Source of the DNA: Aspidiotus rigidus
Taxonomy: Eukaryota; Arthropoda; Insecta; Hemiptera; Diaspididae
Length of the DNA: 64,000 nt
Direction of reading: 5' to 3'
Assembly (NCBI GenBank): GCA_035079385.1
Contig: JAVHKY010000024.1
Coordinates: forward strand, 6,634,001-6,698,000
This document shows, one piece after another, positions 37,301 through 49,859 of the stretch (position 1 is the stretch's first letter; every line of letters begins with the position of its first letter). Position numbers and translations under genes: made by a program. Below the pieces are notes generated by a model. It did not search any database and was not told the DNA's origin. It saw only the letters and a program-made list of their open reading frames with translations.

Positions 37301-37936
37301 AAACAAAAAAGAGTATCACAAACGTAGAACTATTGTAGATATTTTCAGTCGCTGAGAACTCAAGAATACAGCATGCTTGAAAGATTGAGCTAAAGTTACT
37401 GTTCTGAAGAAATGGTATTGTAATAGGAAGTTGAAAAACATTTTAGTTGAGCGTGTCCGAAATATTGTCACCGATTTGCAAGTTCCGGTGGGTCGAAAGG
37501 TTTTTTTTTCGTAGTCGTCTGGCCCCAGAAATATATTTTATTCCTCACGTACGCAGAGACGAACTAAAAAGAAGAAAAACGAACAAAAGTCGAGAAAATT
37601 ATTCAAAAGGAACGAGAGGGCGTTTGAAAATAATGAGAAGGACGTGAAACAATTTTAGTGGGACGTCCACGTGCACATTGGCGAGAGATTCGCCGGGATA
37701 GTATTTCAAACTGTACAGCTTGTTAGCTCAAAAGGAATGTAAACTAGTTTCGCTGTATTAATTGTTGATTTACATTAATTCTGTTCTACACTCGCGTTTC
37801 AGTTTGGGAAAAGATTAAACACCAGAAACAAGAAGAACGTTGGCAGCCGGAGCAAGACGAAGAATTCGAAGATTCGTTGGGAAACGTAGTGAATAAGAAG
37901 ACTTACGATGATCTGAAAAGACAGGGTTTATTGTAA
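34352..37936 (+). CDS. noi: Splicing factor 3A subunit 3 (SF3a60)
   Basis: Component of the SF3A complex of the U2 snRNP, needed for branch-site recognition in the nucleus. Twelve exons: 34352-34447, 34555-34602, 34683-34841, 35309-35381, 35473-35564, 35638-35859, 35936-36072, 36147-36305, 36380-36563, 36641-36751, 36836-36926, 37803-37936. Total 1,506 nt, 501 aa, the same length as the human protein. [20 protein letters not shown] is the conserved N-terminus; [20 protein letters not shown] belongs to the SAP-like region; an acidic low-complexity stretch precedes [13 protein letters not shown]. The zinc finger has C408, C411, H425 and H431; the C-terminus is [13 protein letters not shown]. 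Intron 8 has a GC donor (AG/GCAAGT at 36306). No disruption. The symbol follows the fly orthologue noisette. Confidence 0.98.
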
Positions 37937-38071
37937 TTCGAGATAATATATATTATTTTTTTGTGCGTGTGTAAATTGCGAACGAAGTTCTATGTATATA
38001 TATTTTTTAATATTATTTTCTTGTGCGTCTGTAGATTGCAAACGGAATTCTACAATATATTTTTTTTTTTG

Positions 38072-38077
38072 AATAAA
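38072..38077 (+). terminator. Candidate poly(A) signal AATAAA of SF3A3
   Basis: AATAAA 136 nt after the SF3A3 stop, following a T-rich stretch. Confidence 0.55.
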
Positions 38078-38079
38078 AA

Positions 38080-38618
38080 TTATCTCCTGCGCGTATGCTG
38101 TTTTAAAATTTGATACACATTATCTTCTAGTATTTTAAATGTTACTCCGATAATGAAAATGGAACGCAGTTCAGAACTGAATTTTCTATGGCTTCGGATA
38201 CATCAAGCTTGCATGTACCGCTACTTTTACCATAAGCACGGTAGTAGCAAGAGAAAGAAGAAAGTAAGTAGATTCTAATATTTTCGCGATGAACTCCGAA
38301 ATCGTCTTCGGAAAAATTAGGTGTTACAGAAAGTACTTCTGAATAATACTTTCAATTCGAGTAAGTGCAATTACATCATCAAGATTTCTCAATCATTATT
38401 ATTGGCGAGCAAATGTTCGATCGATTGCCCGTTTTTATTCAACATACATTATCTAGTGTACGTTCGACTAACAGTAAAATATATTAATTTTTTCTCCATT
38501 TCCAATTTCTGTTCGTGAGGTGATCGGTAAAAAGTGCTGTGTTCCATAATCCTCGTTTCTCCGTAATTTACAGAAATTGAAGCGATGAAAGTCAATTCTG
38601 CTTCATTCGTCAATCAAA
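38080..38618. other. Spacer and 5' region of the cathepsin B gene
   Basis: About 540 bp containing the cathepsin promoter and 5' UTR. A second upstream ATG at 38585 opens another frame that does not join the cathepsin exons. The frame at 38321-38518 has no family match. Confidence 0.5.
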
Positions 38619-40764
38619 ATGTTTCGAAAAGAGAAACCTTTCTTACTCAAAGTCGGCTCCTTGTTTTGTGTCGTGTTAATTACAACCGCAATTGCTCCAT
38701 TCTTGACTCGAGTTCTCCGGGTAGAATATGAATTCAGAAACTTCAACCTCTCACGAATCATTTGCAAAGTAAGTTGTATAATACGAACAAATTAATAGGG
38801 ACCCGAATGAAATTAAACGAATTGTTAGAGGTACCTACGCAGGTCAAGATAGCATTGATTCATTGATAATTAGGACGAATGACTTTCAGTCTTATGACAA
38901 ATAAAATCCTCGTGTTTTAGCGGATTTAAATTGGGATATTAATGGTCTTGGTAAAATATTCATTTGTCTAGGCTATAAATCAAATCATTAAAATGAGAAA
39001 TTAATTTGAAGACCGTCTTCAAATCGTTACCGGCCGACCACCCGCTAAACGGGGGCTGTAGCGTTTTTATTCTGAATACTGCTCGGCAAATAGACTAATG
39101 AATACATATTTTGAAAAGAGGAGAAAGGTTATTATTGGACTACCTAGATCTTAGGTGCTGAGAATATGACAGGAAGCCATTGCAATAATCGAACTGTACA
39201 AATTTGGATTATGTTTCTTAGGTACCTATATAAAAAAAAAGAACATTATTCTTCAATCACTAACTTCTTGCACAGGAAAACAATACAGTCCTCTCAAGTG
39301 CTAATGAAAACTGCTTGAACGCTCTTAAACAATCGTTATATAGTCATGAAATTTACCATGAAGAAATACTTATCCATTCGATTGTGAATGATACACCAAT
39401 CGCTTTCGACGCTAGACAGAAATGGCCGCAGTGCCCATCCATTAATCATATCAGAGATCAAGGAGCTTGTGGGTCTTGTTGGGTGAATATCATCGAGTTG
39501 AATATTTACCTACTTGCAATCTTAGTCACGCGGTTTAAAATAATATTTTCCTCGATTTTACAGGCTGTATCGGTCGCCTCTGCTGTAGAAGACCGCTTGT
39601 GCATCCATTCTAAGGGTGAGGTGAAAGTGCGAATCTCCGAGGAGGACTTGCTATCGTGTTGTACGGAATGTGGGTCCGGTTGTGAGGGAGGAAATGCGTT
39701 GGAGGCGTGGAAGTATTGGAAAACTCACGGTGTAGTTTCTAGTTTCAATTACGAATCCTCGAAAACTGTGAGATTCGATAAGTTTTGGTCAGACTTTTCA
39801 AATTTACGTTTTGATTAAATTTGATTTCATATTTCATGATAATTTTTAGGGTTGCAGGTCTTATTCCATCCCACCTTGCGATTATTTCACTGTGGTCAAT
39901 TGTTCGCGTTATCAACCGACCCCAGCATGCGTAAAATCATGTGCAAAGAACTATTCGAAAACTTATGAGGAAGATTTATACTTCGGTACGACTCGAATAA
40001 AATTATGAACTATAAGTTGTAAGTTCCAAATGAGAGTATTGTAATCGGAATTGGTCACTGATTGACGAATCGACCATCGACGACACAGGGGAGATAAAAC
40101 GAAAATTGTTCACACTGAGCGACTTATGTGCATTAAGTTAACGCACGTGAATAAGGATTGGGTAAGTGAGAACGCACAAAGCGCTTTTGGTGTGACGTTC
40201 TTCTCGATTGCAATAGGTACTCTCATAAGGAACCGCACTAGTAATATTATTATTAGGTACGTCAATTTTGCGACAGAGTTATCTGCTCGTCCTCTAGTAA
40301 ATTATCTGCTCCTTTGAAGGTGTGCTCATAATTTTTCAGGTCATATAATTTATTCGATAATCGCTAATGAGCAACAAATAATGAAAGAAGTGATGACCAA
40401 TGGACCCGTTCAAGCGCAAATGGCGTTGTACAAAGATTTTATGAATTATGAATCAGGTGAGATACGACTGATAGGTACTAAACCTAGATTTCATTTTATT
40501 CTGATAAGTTGTTCGCTAAATGAGGAATATTATTTCTCAGGTGTATACGTTCCGTCATTTGGTGTTTCTTTAGTCAGTCAACACTCGGTGAAAATCATAG
40601 GTTGGGGTACTGATGGAAAAACTGGTCTCGATTATTGGTTAATTACTAACAGCTTCAATAGAAATTGGGGAGAGCGAGGATTTCTGCGAATGAAACGGGG
40701 TAATACGTGTAACATTCAATCGAACATCTACGCTGGGATTCCACAGCTGAAGCACCATCTTTAA
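38619..40764 (+). CDS. Cathepsin B-like cysteine protease (C1A)
   Basis: Papain-family protease of the lysosome or gut. Six exons, 38619-38768, 39276-39482, 39564-39767, 39850-39985, 40340-40456 and 40541-40764, join in phase to 345 aa. Residues 1-35 (KPFLLKVGSLFCVVLITTAI core) form a signal peptide or anchor. A short propeptide follows, then mature WPQCPSINHIRDQGACGSCW with oxyanion Gln112 and catalytic Cys118. Catalytic His286 (QHSVKIIGWG) and Asn308 (TNSFNRNWG) are present; the usual NSW is NSF. The occluding loop is retained as GCRSYSIPPC...C but the two His that give cathepsin B its carboxydipeptidase activity are Tyr199-Phe200. Expect an active endopeptidase with altered exopeptidase function. 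AATAAA follows the stop by 40 nt. Confidence 0.95.
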
Positions 40765-40804
40765 GATATGGATGTGAAATTTGACAATCATTATCTAGGT
40801 ACTG

Positions 40805-40810
40805 AATAAA
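40805..40810 (+). terminator. Poly(A) signal AATAAA of the cathepsin B gene
   Basis: AATAAA 40 nt after the stop codon, a normal spacing for a short 3' UTR. Confidence 0.6.
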
Positions 40811-42587
40811 CAGACAGTGTACGCTAGGTAATCGAGACTCCGCGTAGTGACTGATGAGAACCAGCAATTGATATGATCGCACAATAGAAGAAAAGCTCTC
40901 AGGAGAAATGAGGAGAGCGAGACTCGTGTAAAATATCGTAGGCCTAGGCTTATGAAAATGTAATGAGAGCGCGGTCAGAACGACTTGAATTGACCAGAAA
41001 GTTGTTGATATTATTATAGCTTTTGCTACAGTTCATGAGATAGCCTACATGGCCATTCTGATTCTCTCAAAGTACCGACAAGATTTGATCGATAAAATTA
41101 CAATTCTGGTATTTCCATGAGTTTTTGGCGTAATTAAACTAACTTATTTCATTCACTCCATTTTCCATTACTGCCATTTTCTTTTTCAAATGCCATTTAC
41201 CTAGGCTAATATACCTTTCATTATTCATTTGTGTGCAGAGATAAGCAAGATATTTCTCTAACCAAAATTAAGCTTAGAAGCTCTTTTTTGAATTTTTCCA
41301 ATTTAGTCGCTAAATGATTATGTGAAGCTAATTATAATATTTTAATTGGGTGTCATAGTACAGTTCCTTTTTACAATGATTACCTATGTATTATTTGTGC
41401 ATAATAATTATGCTCTAGGCTATAGGTACCTACACAAAAGGTTTAGGAGAATTTGAACTCAAACTTTCAATTTTGTAGCACTGATTCTTTGTTCCTTTGT
41501 GTTACAAAGTTCAAGTCAACTATTTACCTAATTATTTGTTGTGTTCTATGATACCTTTTCTGGCAAAAAGCCTCAATTAAATATAAGGTTTTCTAAAATG
41601 ATACAAAATATGTAAAATAGGTACTTACTTCTTCTTTATTTTTTCAGTCAACTTCAATTTAATATTTGTTTGATTATACCAAGACAACTTGAACTTAGGC
41701 TATCAATGTTTCACTATAGTAAAATAGTATGATATATAGAAACACTTTGAGTATTATATTTATAAAATTGTTTGTTATTTATAGATGAAAGACTACCACT
41801 TTTATTCCAACCTTATGTACCTACCTTATCTGCCTTTCGTGATGAGACGTTTTCCACGTTCTATGGTCCCATCCATCTCCTCCAGTTTGTACCCACTCAT
41901 ATAAAAAGTTACCTAAGTATATCACTGTTTCAACTCATAATCTTAAGGACCATTGTATGTGATAGGGCGTTTAATCTTCAACCTTCCTTCTGCAATGAGT
42001 TGTGTTGTAAAGTACAGAGTTTGTTACCTATACTAACTAATGTAAGCTGCAAGCAAACTTGTAGACGATTTTTAATTACAATTCCTATCAATTTACTCAA
42101 TTAATTTAGGATATGATTATAAAAATTTAAAAAAAAAATTGATTGTACTGCTTCTAAAACATGAATTATATTCTGAAACAAACAGAATGAAATGATAACT
42201 TAACTCACTTCAACTTATACATACTCATTTTTTTTATACACTTCTAGAGTAGGAATTGTTTCAACCGATAATTGAATTTTGAAAAATGTTTAAAAAATGC
42301 AAAAATTCTTGAAAAGCTCCTTTAATAGACATTGGTCAGGACCTAAATAAATAATTTTATGAAAGTTACAAAATCTTTTCTATAGCCTTACGATAAATAA
42401 TATTTTGTACATGAGATAAAGAAATAGGTAGTTTACAGTACCTACGTGACAGTCCTCATTTTTTTTTTTTTTTTCAATTTCGCCAGATACAGATCTCCCA
42501 ATTTGATAGAGTGCTTGAAACGTTGACAGAAATTACCAAGTTGGCTTTCCAGTAAAATTTCGAATCTAAATTTCGTCATCAAAGTGG
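40811..42587. other. Intergenic, no gene recognised
   Basis: AT-rich DNA with frequent GTACCTA / TAGGTAC words and a T run near 42460-42475. The 110-codon frame at 41772-42104 has no domain, start context or splice support. The 3' UTR of the minus-strand gene beginning at 42588 should lie at the right end. Confidence 0.55.
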
Positions 42588-45500
42588 TTAAAGTGATCGC
42601 GGCTGTTTATCCTGGAAAGCGCTGAATTGTGGAAGGAAATCGTCACCGGTACTCTTCGGGTCCTTTATTTTAGGTTCGCCCACGCCTGCTAGCGACATTA
42701 TATAGTGCTGCAGTTCCAAGCTCTGCAGACTCATTGGCGTTTTAGTTTCCGGTGCAGAAGTACTGGCTTCCTTCGCCTTATTCTTCAGCGTTTGCACCCC
42801 GACCGTCGTGCTCGCCGTTTTATTGTTTTTCTGTTTCAGCATTATAAAATATTGTGCATTACTTTCGTCATCTTTTGTTGGTTCCTTGACGGAAATCGAT
42901 TTTTCATCACTCTTCGGATTCTCCACTATGACTATGTTATTCACGTTTTTCTCGGTCTCCGATTCCTTCTTTTGCGTACCGCTCAAACCTAAATTCAGGT
43001 ACGAACGAATTTTTTTAATCGAATTTTCCGACAAGAAAGGCGTCAATAGTTTTGTAATAGCCGCGGTAGTTTCTTTGACCTTATTTCGAGAGGTCGTCGT
43101 TTCTGGTCTCGACTCCAGAGTTAGGCCGTTTTCCTTCATCTTTTGTAACAAGTTCAATATCTCTCGGTCTGCGTAAGTATTGGGCGCTTGGGTGGCGAGA
43201 CGAACATTCCGAGTCGTGTCAGCGGTACCTTCGTCTAAAAAGATATCATCGTTGCTGACTGGTCTTTTGAAACTCGATCCTGGAGCCGTCCCAGGGTAAA
43301 TAACCTCTTCCTCGATAGCGTTTACCGGTGGAACGCTGTCGCTCAGGTCCGATACCTCGATGCTGGGCGGTGGTCGTCCAAACTGACTTAGTGACGGTGG
43401 TGCAGAAGCAACAGACGTAAACGATGGACTACCTCCTGGAACTTCCCCTTCGTTGACGAACTCGTGTACCGGACGTGGAGCTAGGGTATTTGGCTTGGGT
43501 TTTAAGAACGATGGTTGAGAGGAACGAAGGAACTCCGACAGCAGGAGAGGTTTGAACTTGAAAGGATTTTTGAGTTTTTGTAGAAATGGAGGGGCGCCCG
43601 ATATGAAGGACGGTGCAGAAGGCGATCCGGATGAAACAATCGAGGGTCCCGAAGAAATTATCGGTGGCCCGTCCGAAATTATTGCCGGCGAAGAAAACGA
43701 AGGAAGGTAAGGTTTGCGGCGACTTCGTTTGTGCTTTCGGCGAGATTTGGAATACGGCGATCGTCCTCGGTACAAGTAAGACTTACTGGGGCGATGAATA
43801 GAATGAAGCGTGTAGCGTGAGTATTTCGGTGCTCTTCGTTTGGTGTGGTATGAAACTCGATCCTGCAATAAATAAATTTATCGTAATTTCATGTTACAAC
43901 GTAAATATAGGAGGGGGAGGGGAGAAATGAAATTCTTCAAGTTAGAATCGTTTCCAACCTCCGGAATCTACTTATGTCAGAATCACTTCTCAACTCCGGA
44001 CGATTCGAAGAAAGATATTATAGGTAATACAGTACGTGCGAATTTTGACAGACACGTATAGCAATAATTACTGCGGAACAGGTGCTTCTTGCGAACTCGT
44101 GAGATACCAGGATGGCTATTGCCTCGTCGATTTGAAAGACTGGGTCTTATTTGTACCTGTACCAAACTCTCAAATTTACTTCCTCTTCTCAGTAGTTTAT
44201 GGTCAAAAATATAAGATCATTCACGTAATCACTTTGGTAATAAAAGTCAGAATTCGCGTTTATTGCCTCCTCGTTTCTCGACCACTGTTCGCCTCTAAAC
44301 TCATTTTCTTACCCTTTTTAATTAATTCACAAGTTGATAAACTTACTTCTTATTTTTCGAATTAATAGTAAAATATTTTTCTTATTTTTTGACTGCATGT
44401 TCAAGAAAGCTTTAACCTACTTGATAGGGGTCTGATAGAGCGGGGTCTGATAGAGCGAACGAGCTAGCTGGAAATGGAGAGTAACTACATAAAACCAGTA
44501 TTCTCGAACGTGTCAAAATGATTGCGTACCACTCCAGAGGAGGAAGTTCTCACCCAGCTACAAAACAACAGATAGTTTCAGCCCAGCCTAAGGGTTCAGA
44601 GCCTAACTTTGGTCACCGGCCATTGATGACGTCACAAAGGTCGGGCATGAACTTTTCTAAGGATGTAACCGCTTGGCTCGAAATTAGTGCGAACATAGGG
44701 AGTCTCTAGGCTCAGCTTATGTTCAGCCTGGGATTCCATCCGAGGCTGGTACTTTATAATTATAGCCTAGCTTGAAGGGGTTTATCACTTGAGGTTTGTC
44801 CACTTCGTCCGGAGTTTAGAGATCAAACTGTTTTCAAGACCCTAATTAAGATCAATATTATTGATAACATCACAAAGGATAGACGTGGATGTTTTCTAAA
44901 GATCCCCCTCTCCCTCGACAAACCGTACAATGGATTTTTCGCTCGAAAAAATCGCTGCTTGAGGAGTCTCTTCTATCAAACTTGCAAGTGAGAATCTGCT
45001 GTTTGAGGGGGAACTTTTCAATTCTGCCGATCAATTTTTTACTCAGAGGGATGTGAGTGAGGTGATGGATTAAAGTATTAATTATAGCTAGTTTGTGGGC
45101 AAGAAATATGAAGGACGACTTGTGGATAGCAATGTCGGTCGAGGTACTTTTACGGTAAATACCGAATTCGTGGACACCGTCTGTGACGGAGGTGGTCAAA
45201 TCCAGAAAGTTTATGGAAGAGCCACCAACTTCCAGAGTAAATTTGGTGGAAGGGTATAGGCTATTTAAATGAGCGAGAAACTTATTAAGGAGCTCCGCAG
45301 GACCGATCCATGCGCACAAAATGTCTTCCACGTGCCTCTGCCAATAGAAAACGTGATTCAAAATCTCCCGGCCCGAAGAGAATACGTCAAGCTCGAATTT
45401 GGACATGAAGACACCAAAGGGGGAACCAATAGAAATCCCCGCCTCCTCACTCGAAGAATTTCCCATCAAATTTACAGTAGTTAGGCGACCAGCAGACCCT

Positions 45501-48132
45501 CAAAAGGTCGGAAAATTCACCAAATTCCTCATGAGGAGTACCAAATTTCACGAGCAAGTTTCTTATCTCTTGCATAGTGATATTTTTAGGGATGTTGGGG
45601 AATAGCCCAACAACATCAAACGAGCATAAAATTTATCCTGTGGGAAGACACGTGTCCTTCAATTTGTCAACCAGGGCACTCGAGTTCTTAACTGAACAGG
45701 GAGACCCCACCTCCACACGAGCTTTGAACCATCTATCTAGGAATGTAGCGAGGGAGTAGGTCGGGAAGGAAGTGAACGAGATGACAGGCCGCCGTGCACT
45801 TTAGGCAATCCGTAAAGGAGGGGAGGAACCGGATTAGGTTTCAAAATGGCTAAATGGCTTTCTTTATTGAAGGGCTTCTAATGATAACCCCACTACCATT
45901 AATAAGTTTTCTAGCCTCTTTAACAAATTATGGAAAATTAAAAAGAGTCCTTAGCCCCACATTGCCCAAGCACATCGTAGACCTTGAAGACGTGTGAAGA
46001 CTTCTCCATAACTACGACGGCATTACCTTCATCAACTTTAGTAATAACTAACCTCTCCTACCTAATCTTCCTCTTCAGACCTTTCGTCAATTCACTCCCT
46101 GCATCAGGAGGGGAGTATTACGGACCGTTTCGGCACATTTTTTCTGGGTATTCACACCGCGGTTGATTTTCACTACTAAATGATCCACAACGTTTGCTAA
46201 CGTCTCCTGATTTTTTAGGCGGAGGGGGGTGGGAAGCCCAAATTTCAATCCTTTCTCCAGAAGAATCAACTAATCACGGTTAAACTCCATTTACACGCGA
46301 CTGAAATTGCTGAATGATAGCATCGTAAACACGATCTAATTCGCCATCCCTAACCTTAAAGCTCAGGAGGGAGGTAAGTTTCCGATTTTTCCTTATTTAC
46401 AGAATGAATAAATGGATCGAACTCACCATCATGATGTCATCAATGACATCATTAACGATATTGACCTAATAAAGAGATTTGGAAAAATATCACTTGGGAC
46501 AAAGTATGACTTCATTGGTGACTTATTGGAAATAGTAATTAAGAGCTAATTACCAATATTAAAATGAACTGCTGTAACATCGATGATCGTATTGATGCGG
46601 TGATTGGTGACCTCGACCCAATGGAGCCTATATATATAGAGGTGTGGGATAAACTAGTAAGCCTAACATACAGTATCTGAAGCCCCTTAGCGTATGCTGT
46701 ATTACTCTAGGATTCTGTCGTGGTTTTATTACTATGATGTCATCAGCGACTTCGAACTGATGAAAGGATATTTCTAGTATGCAGTAAACTAGACTAAACT
46801 GTATTAAAAGGGTAGCCTGAACTAGGCCAAGAAACTGTGGATAGAAAGGAGGAAGCGAACAAACGAAGCAGGTGAGCCCGTCAGCTAGTTATCCTGAGAT
46901 ACAGAACATTAAACACTAAGCCAAGAAATACTGGTGGAGGGATGTTACTATGACGTCACCATGACCGAGATAGATTCATCAAAAATCGATATGATGCGAA
47001 ACTAGGCTGGAGAACGCTCGTCCTCCCTCTTCTCCCCAGAAAAGCAAAAGTCATTTCTGAAGGTTTTTTCAAGTCTCCAAACTGCTAAACGAGGTCAGAG
47101 CACACAATTTCTGAAAAGACGGTGGACGACAGACGTTTTTTTTCTGGTAACCCCCTATAGGACAAACCCCATTAATATTGAGAGTGCGAGTTTTATATTT
47201 CCATATACGACCCATCTTATATATCCATTAGCAGCCGTATCTTAAGCGTTTACAAAATTAGGTAAATTATCTCAGCAGGACATTCGTGAAACTGAATTTT
47301 CATTTTTGCTCTCATACACGATGAGAAATTCAAGTTTCAGCGAACGTACGAAAAAGAAAGTGAAAATGCAACATTTTACTTTTGCGAGATATCGTCTTTA
47401 TTGATTTATCTCATATAAGTGCTGGAGTGCAGCAAAACCTATACATGACATTTTGAGTACGAAATTGAAGCCACAGATACGTTAATTAATGATGCAAGGG
47501 AATCGTATGTTCATCAAATATTAATTACCGGAGCGTATATGCCGATATAATAAGAAAATAAAACAATTTCGAATGTGTAACGGATCTTCTCTTAATCTGT
47601 TTATGCACCAAACTCTTGAGGCCTATACTGTAAAACGAGATTTTGATTTGTGATCGCCGCAATCTTTTTTTTTTTTTTTGAATTTATGAATTTCGCGTCG
47701 ATCTTAATGGTAAGTGCCATCTTGTCGAGAACCTGATTCTTGCTTTCCATCGAACAGCATGAAATTCAGTATACCCATTTGACCCGAAGCTGTCGTAAAA
47801 TTTTAACAGTGAAATGAAATTGATTTTTTTTGAAGAGGGATTTTTCGAACATTTTCAAAGGCAACATCAACCTACTGCTACTTTCAATTTATGCATACTT
47901 ACAGAGAGTAGGTATCAGCTGATCAGTAACTCACCTGACTAGTAGTATTTTGAGAGACATCCTCCAGTAAGGCAAGTGTGTTATTGCTCTCCTCTAAGTC
48001 TCTCATTTTCGCATCGATGTTTGACTTGGATTTTTCAGGGTCCTCTTCCGTGTCTATTTCGTTGGAGATTATTTCGTCCGTAATTACCATGAGGGCTTTT
48101 TCGATTACTAGAATGAAAATCACGCCTGTGAT
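42588..48132 (-). CDS. Unrecognised low-complexity, probably secreted protein (5' end missing)
   Basis: Two minus-strand exons join in phase 0: 47935-48132 (TTTCAG acceptor, CAG/GTGAGT donor) and 42588-43862 (TTATTGCAG acceptor), giving 491 residues without the start. The first exon begins with a hydrophobic run (ITGVIFILVIEKALM) like a signal-peptide core, then an acidic Asn-rich stretch. The second starts with a basic Tyr/Arg/Ser-rich region (SYHTKRRAPKYSRY, SRRKHKRSRRKPYL), then Pro/Ser/Gly repeats (PPIISSGPSIVSSG), then a longer Lys/Thr/Glu-rich disordered region (NLLQKMKENGLTLES, ITKLLTPFLSENSIKKI). I know no family for it; an extracellular-matrix or cuticle-associated role is only a guess. 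The 4-kb intron holds a PLE fragment, and a LINE begins about 10 bp from the upstream acceptor. The first coding exon was not found. Confidence 0.65.
44870..46200 (-). pseudogene. Penelope-like element reverse transcriptase fragment
   Basis: Minus strand, in several frames. CSFDVVGLFPNIPKNITMQE (about 45640-45580) is RT motif A of Penelope-like elements, followed by GTPHEEFGEF and NYCKFDGKFFE. Then ISIGSPFGVFMSKFELDVF (motif B), RHVEDILCAW (motif C; the usual YVDD has become HVED), and SSINFLDLTTSVTDG with FGIYRKSTSTD. Stops and frameshifts are frequent, and no GIY-YIG domain follows. It differs clearly from the PLE at 9.7 kb, so a second PLE lineage is present. It lies in the intron of the gene at 42588-48132, in the same orientation. 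Confidence 0.85.
46270..47930. other. Intronic, dispersed non-coding repeat text
   Basis: No exon is seen. It includes repeat-like text with TGATGTCATCAATGACATCA (46433 region), ATGATGTCATCAGCGAC (46734 region) and TGACGTCA at 46951-46958, similar to text near 4960, 5200, 56480 and 61050. Confidence 0.5.
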
Positions 48133-49859
48133 CTGAAAGAGTTGAACAAACAGAGAGAGCAAAAAATTAGAAAAGGAATGACGTTTCTATATTGTTGTTG
48201 TATATGCACCGGATATAAAATATTTGTTAAGATACTGGCAGGGAGGATATCCGAGAAGATGGTCTTAGAAAGCAAAAATGGATTTCGCAAAGGCCGCGCG
48301 TGCACGGATGCGAGCTTCACAGTTAAATTAGTAATGGAAAAGCGTATCGAGCATAATTTGGAGACGCACATCTGTTTCATTGACTCGGAAAGAGCCTAGG
48401 ATAATGTGAACCGAAGAATACTATTTAAAATCCTGTAAGATTACGTATCAAGAAACCTAATCAGAATAATCGAAGTATTGTACAAAAACATAAAAATAGC
48501 CATTGAATTAGGCGACGGTATATCCACGGATTCAAAAATAAATAAAGGTGTCAGACAGGTTTATCCACTGTCTTGTGTGCGCTATTCAACCTTTACATAG
48601 ATAAAATAGTACGAGAATGGACTAAGGAAGACCCAGAAAATCAGCAATATTTGGAAACAATTTACTATTCGCCGACGATCAGGTTGTATTTTCAGAAAAT
48701 GAGGATGAACTACAGAAAAGTATGACGTATAAACTCGAGACAACTGATGAAAATATTCTCGAGCATAACAAAGGCGTTAGTTTTCAAGAGAAAAGACGCT
48801 ATGAGGAGTAAAGTAGTTATCAAAAAACACTCACGCAGTCGCGTGAGTAGTACACGACTTTTCTTCCCACAATGCAAAAAACATTGAGAGAGTCACTCCC
48901 TCTCTTTAAATTAAATACCAATGACCTGTCAATCATGTCAAACATTTGTAGAATAAACAATAAAACTCAGTTTATAAATTCTATCACTACGATGTCACAT
49001 CAACAGATAACAGAGTAAAAATACCTATAATCCAATAAGGAAACCTGAATTTTGTTATAATTTAGGCTAAGAGTCATCTAAAACCTACAAAACGTCTCCA
49101 GAAAAACCACTCCCCCTCCCCCTGTCCAAACTGCTACGAGGCTATAACAGTTGTTTCTAATAAAAAAGAGCTCTACAATCATTTTTTCCTATACGTTATT
49201 CTTAGCATATTATTAGTCTAGTATACTATATATTAGTGCTGAGTGGTTCAATTCTTCATCACTTCCGATTCCTGGCATCTCTTAAAGCTATCTCCAGCTG
49301 CTATTCCTCTCGTGCACTCATAAATTGCCTTCACGCTATCATATCACCATTTTCTATGCACACTCCACCCCAAAATTCTTCATCTGGGAATCCAGTTACA
49401 ACGAGATCCCGAAAAACTAAAAAAATCGATGTCGAAACGAAAGAAGCAACCAATCACCCAATAGTCAACCCCTCATTCCTTCCCTCACGCTTCAACCATT
49501 CCAAACGTATTAACAAAATACCTCACTTTTCTAGCTAGAAAATTTGGTAAAAATATATAGCACCCAAGCCCGGTTTACTCGTTAGTCTAATCTCAAATCT
49601 CACTCAAAAAAGCCAGTCCAAATTGAAAATAATCTTTCCATCTCTTTTGACACCTCAAATCAACTATGAACCACTATTAATTATGTGCCCATACATGAAA
49701 AAATGACAAATAAATCAATTATTAATTAAGAGTGAAATCACCCAGGTAGTCTCGCATCAGCACACTTGATGAAGATTAAAAAATTGTACTTAATCATTCA
49801 AAGTCAAGGTTTTCACTAAAATCAGTCGAATAACAAATTAAGAAAAATAAAACGTGAAC

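Noticed and set aside
39315..39818. 167-codon single-exon cathepsin reading
   Set aside because: It begins at a non-ATG codon and reads through an intron (39483-39563) and past the 39767 donor; the spliced model fits the family.
42588..43868. Start of the low-complexity protein at 43868
   Set aside because: The first codon there is TTG inside a splice acceptor (TTATTGCAG); the exon really starts at 43862 and joins 47935-48132.
48829..48848. Helitron 3' hairpin at the left edge of the insertion
   Set aside because: The 8-bp hairpin is not followed by CTRR on either strand and no TC 5' end was found.
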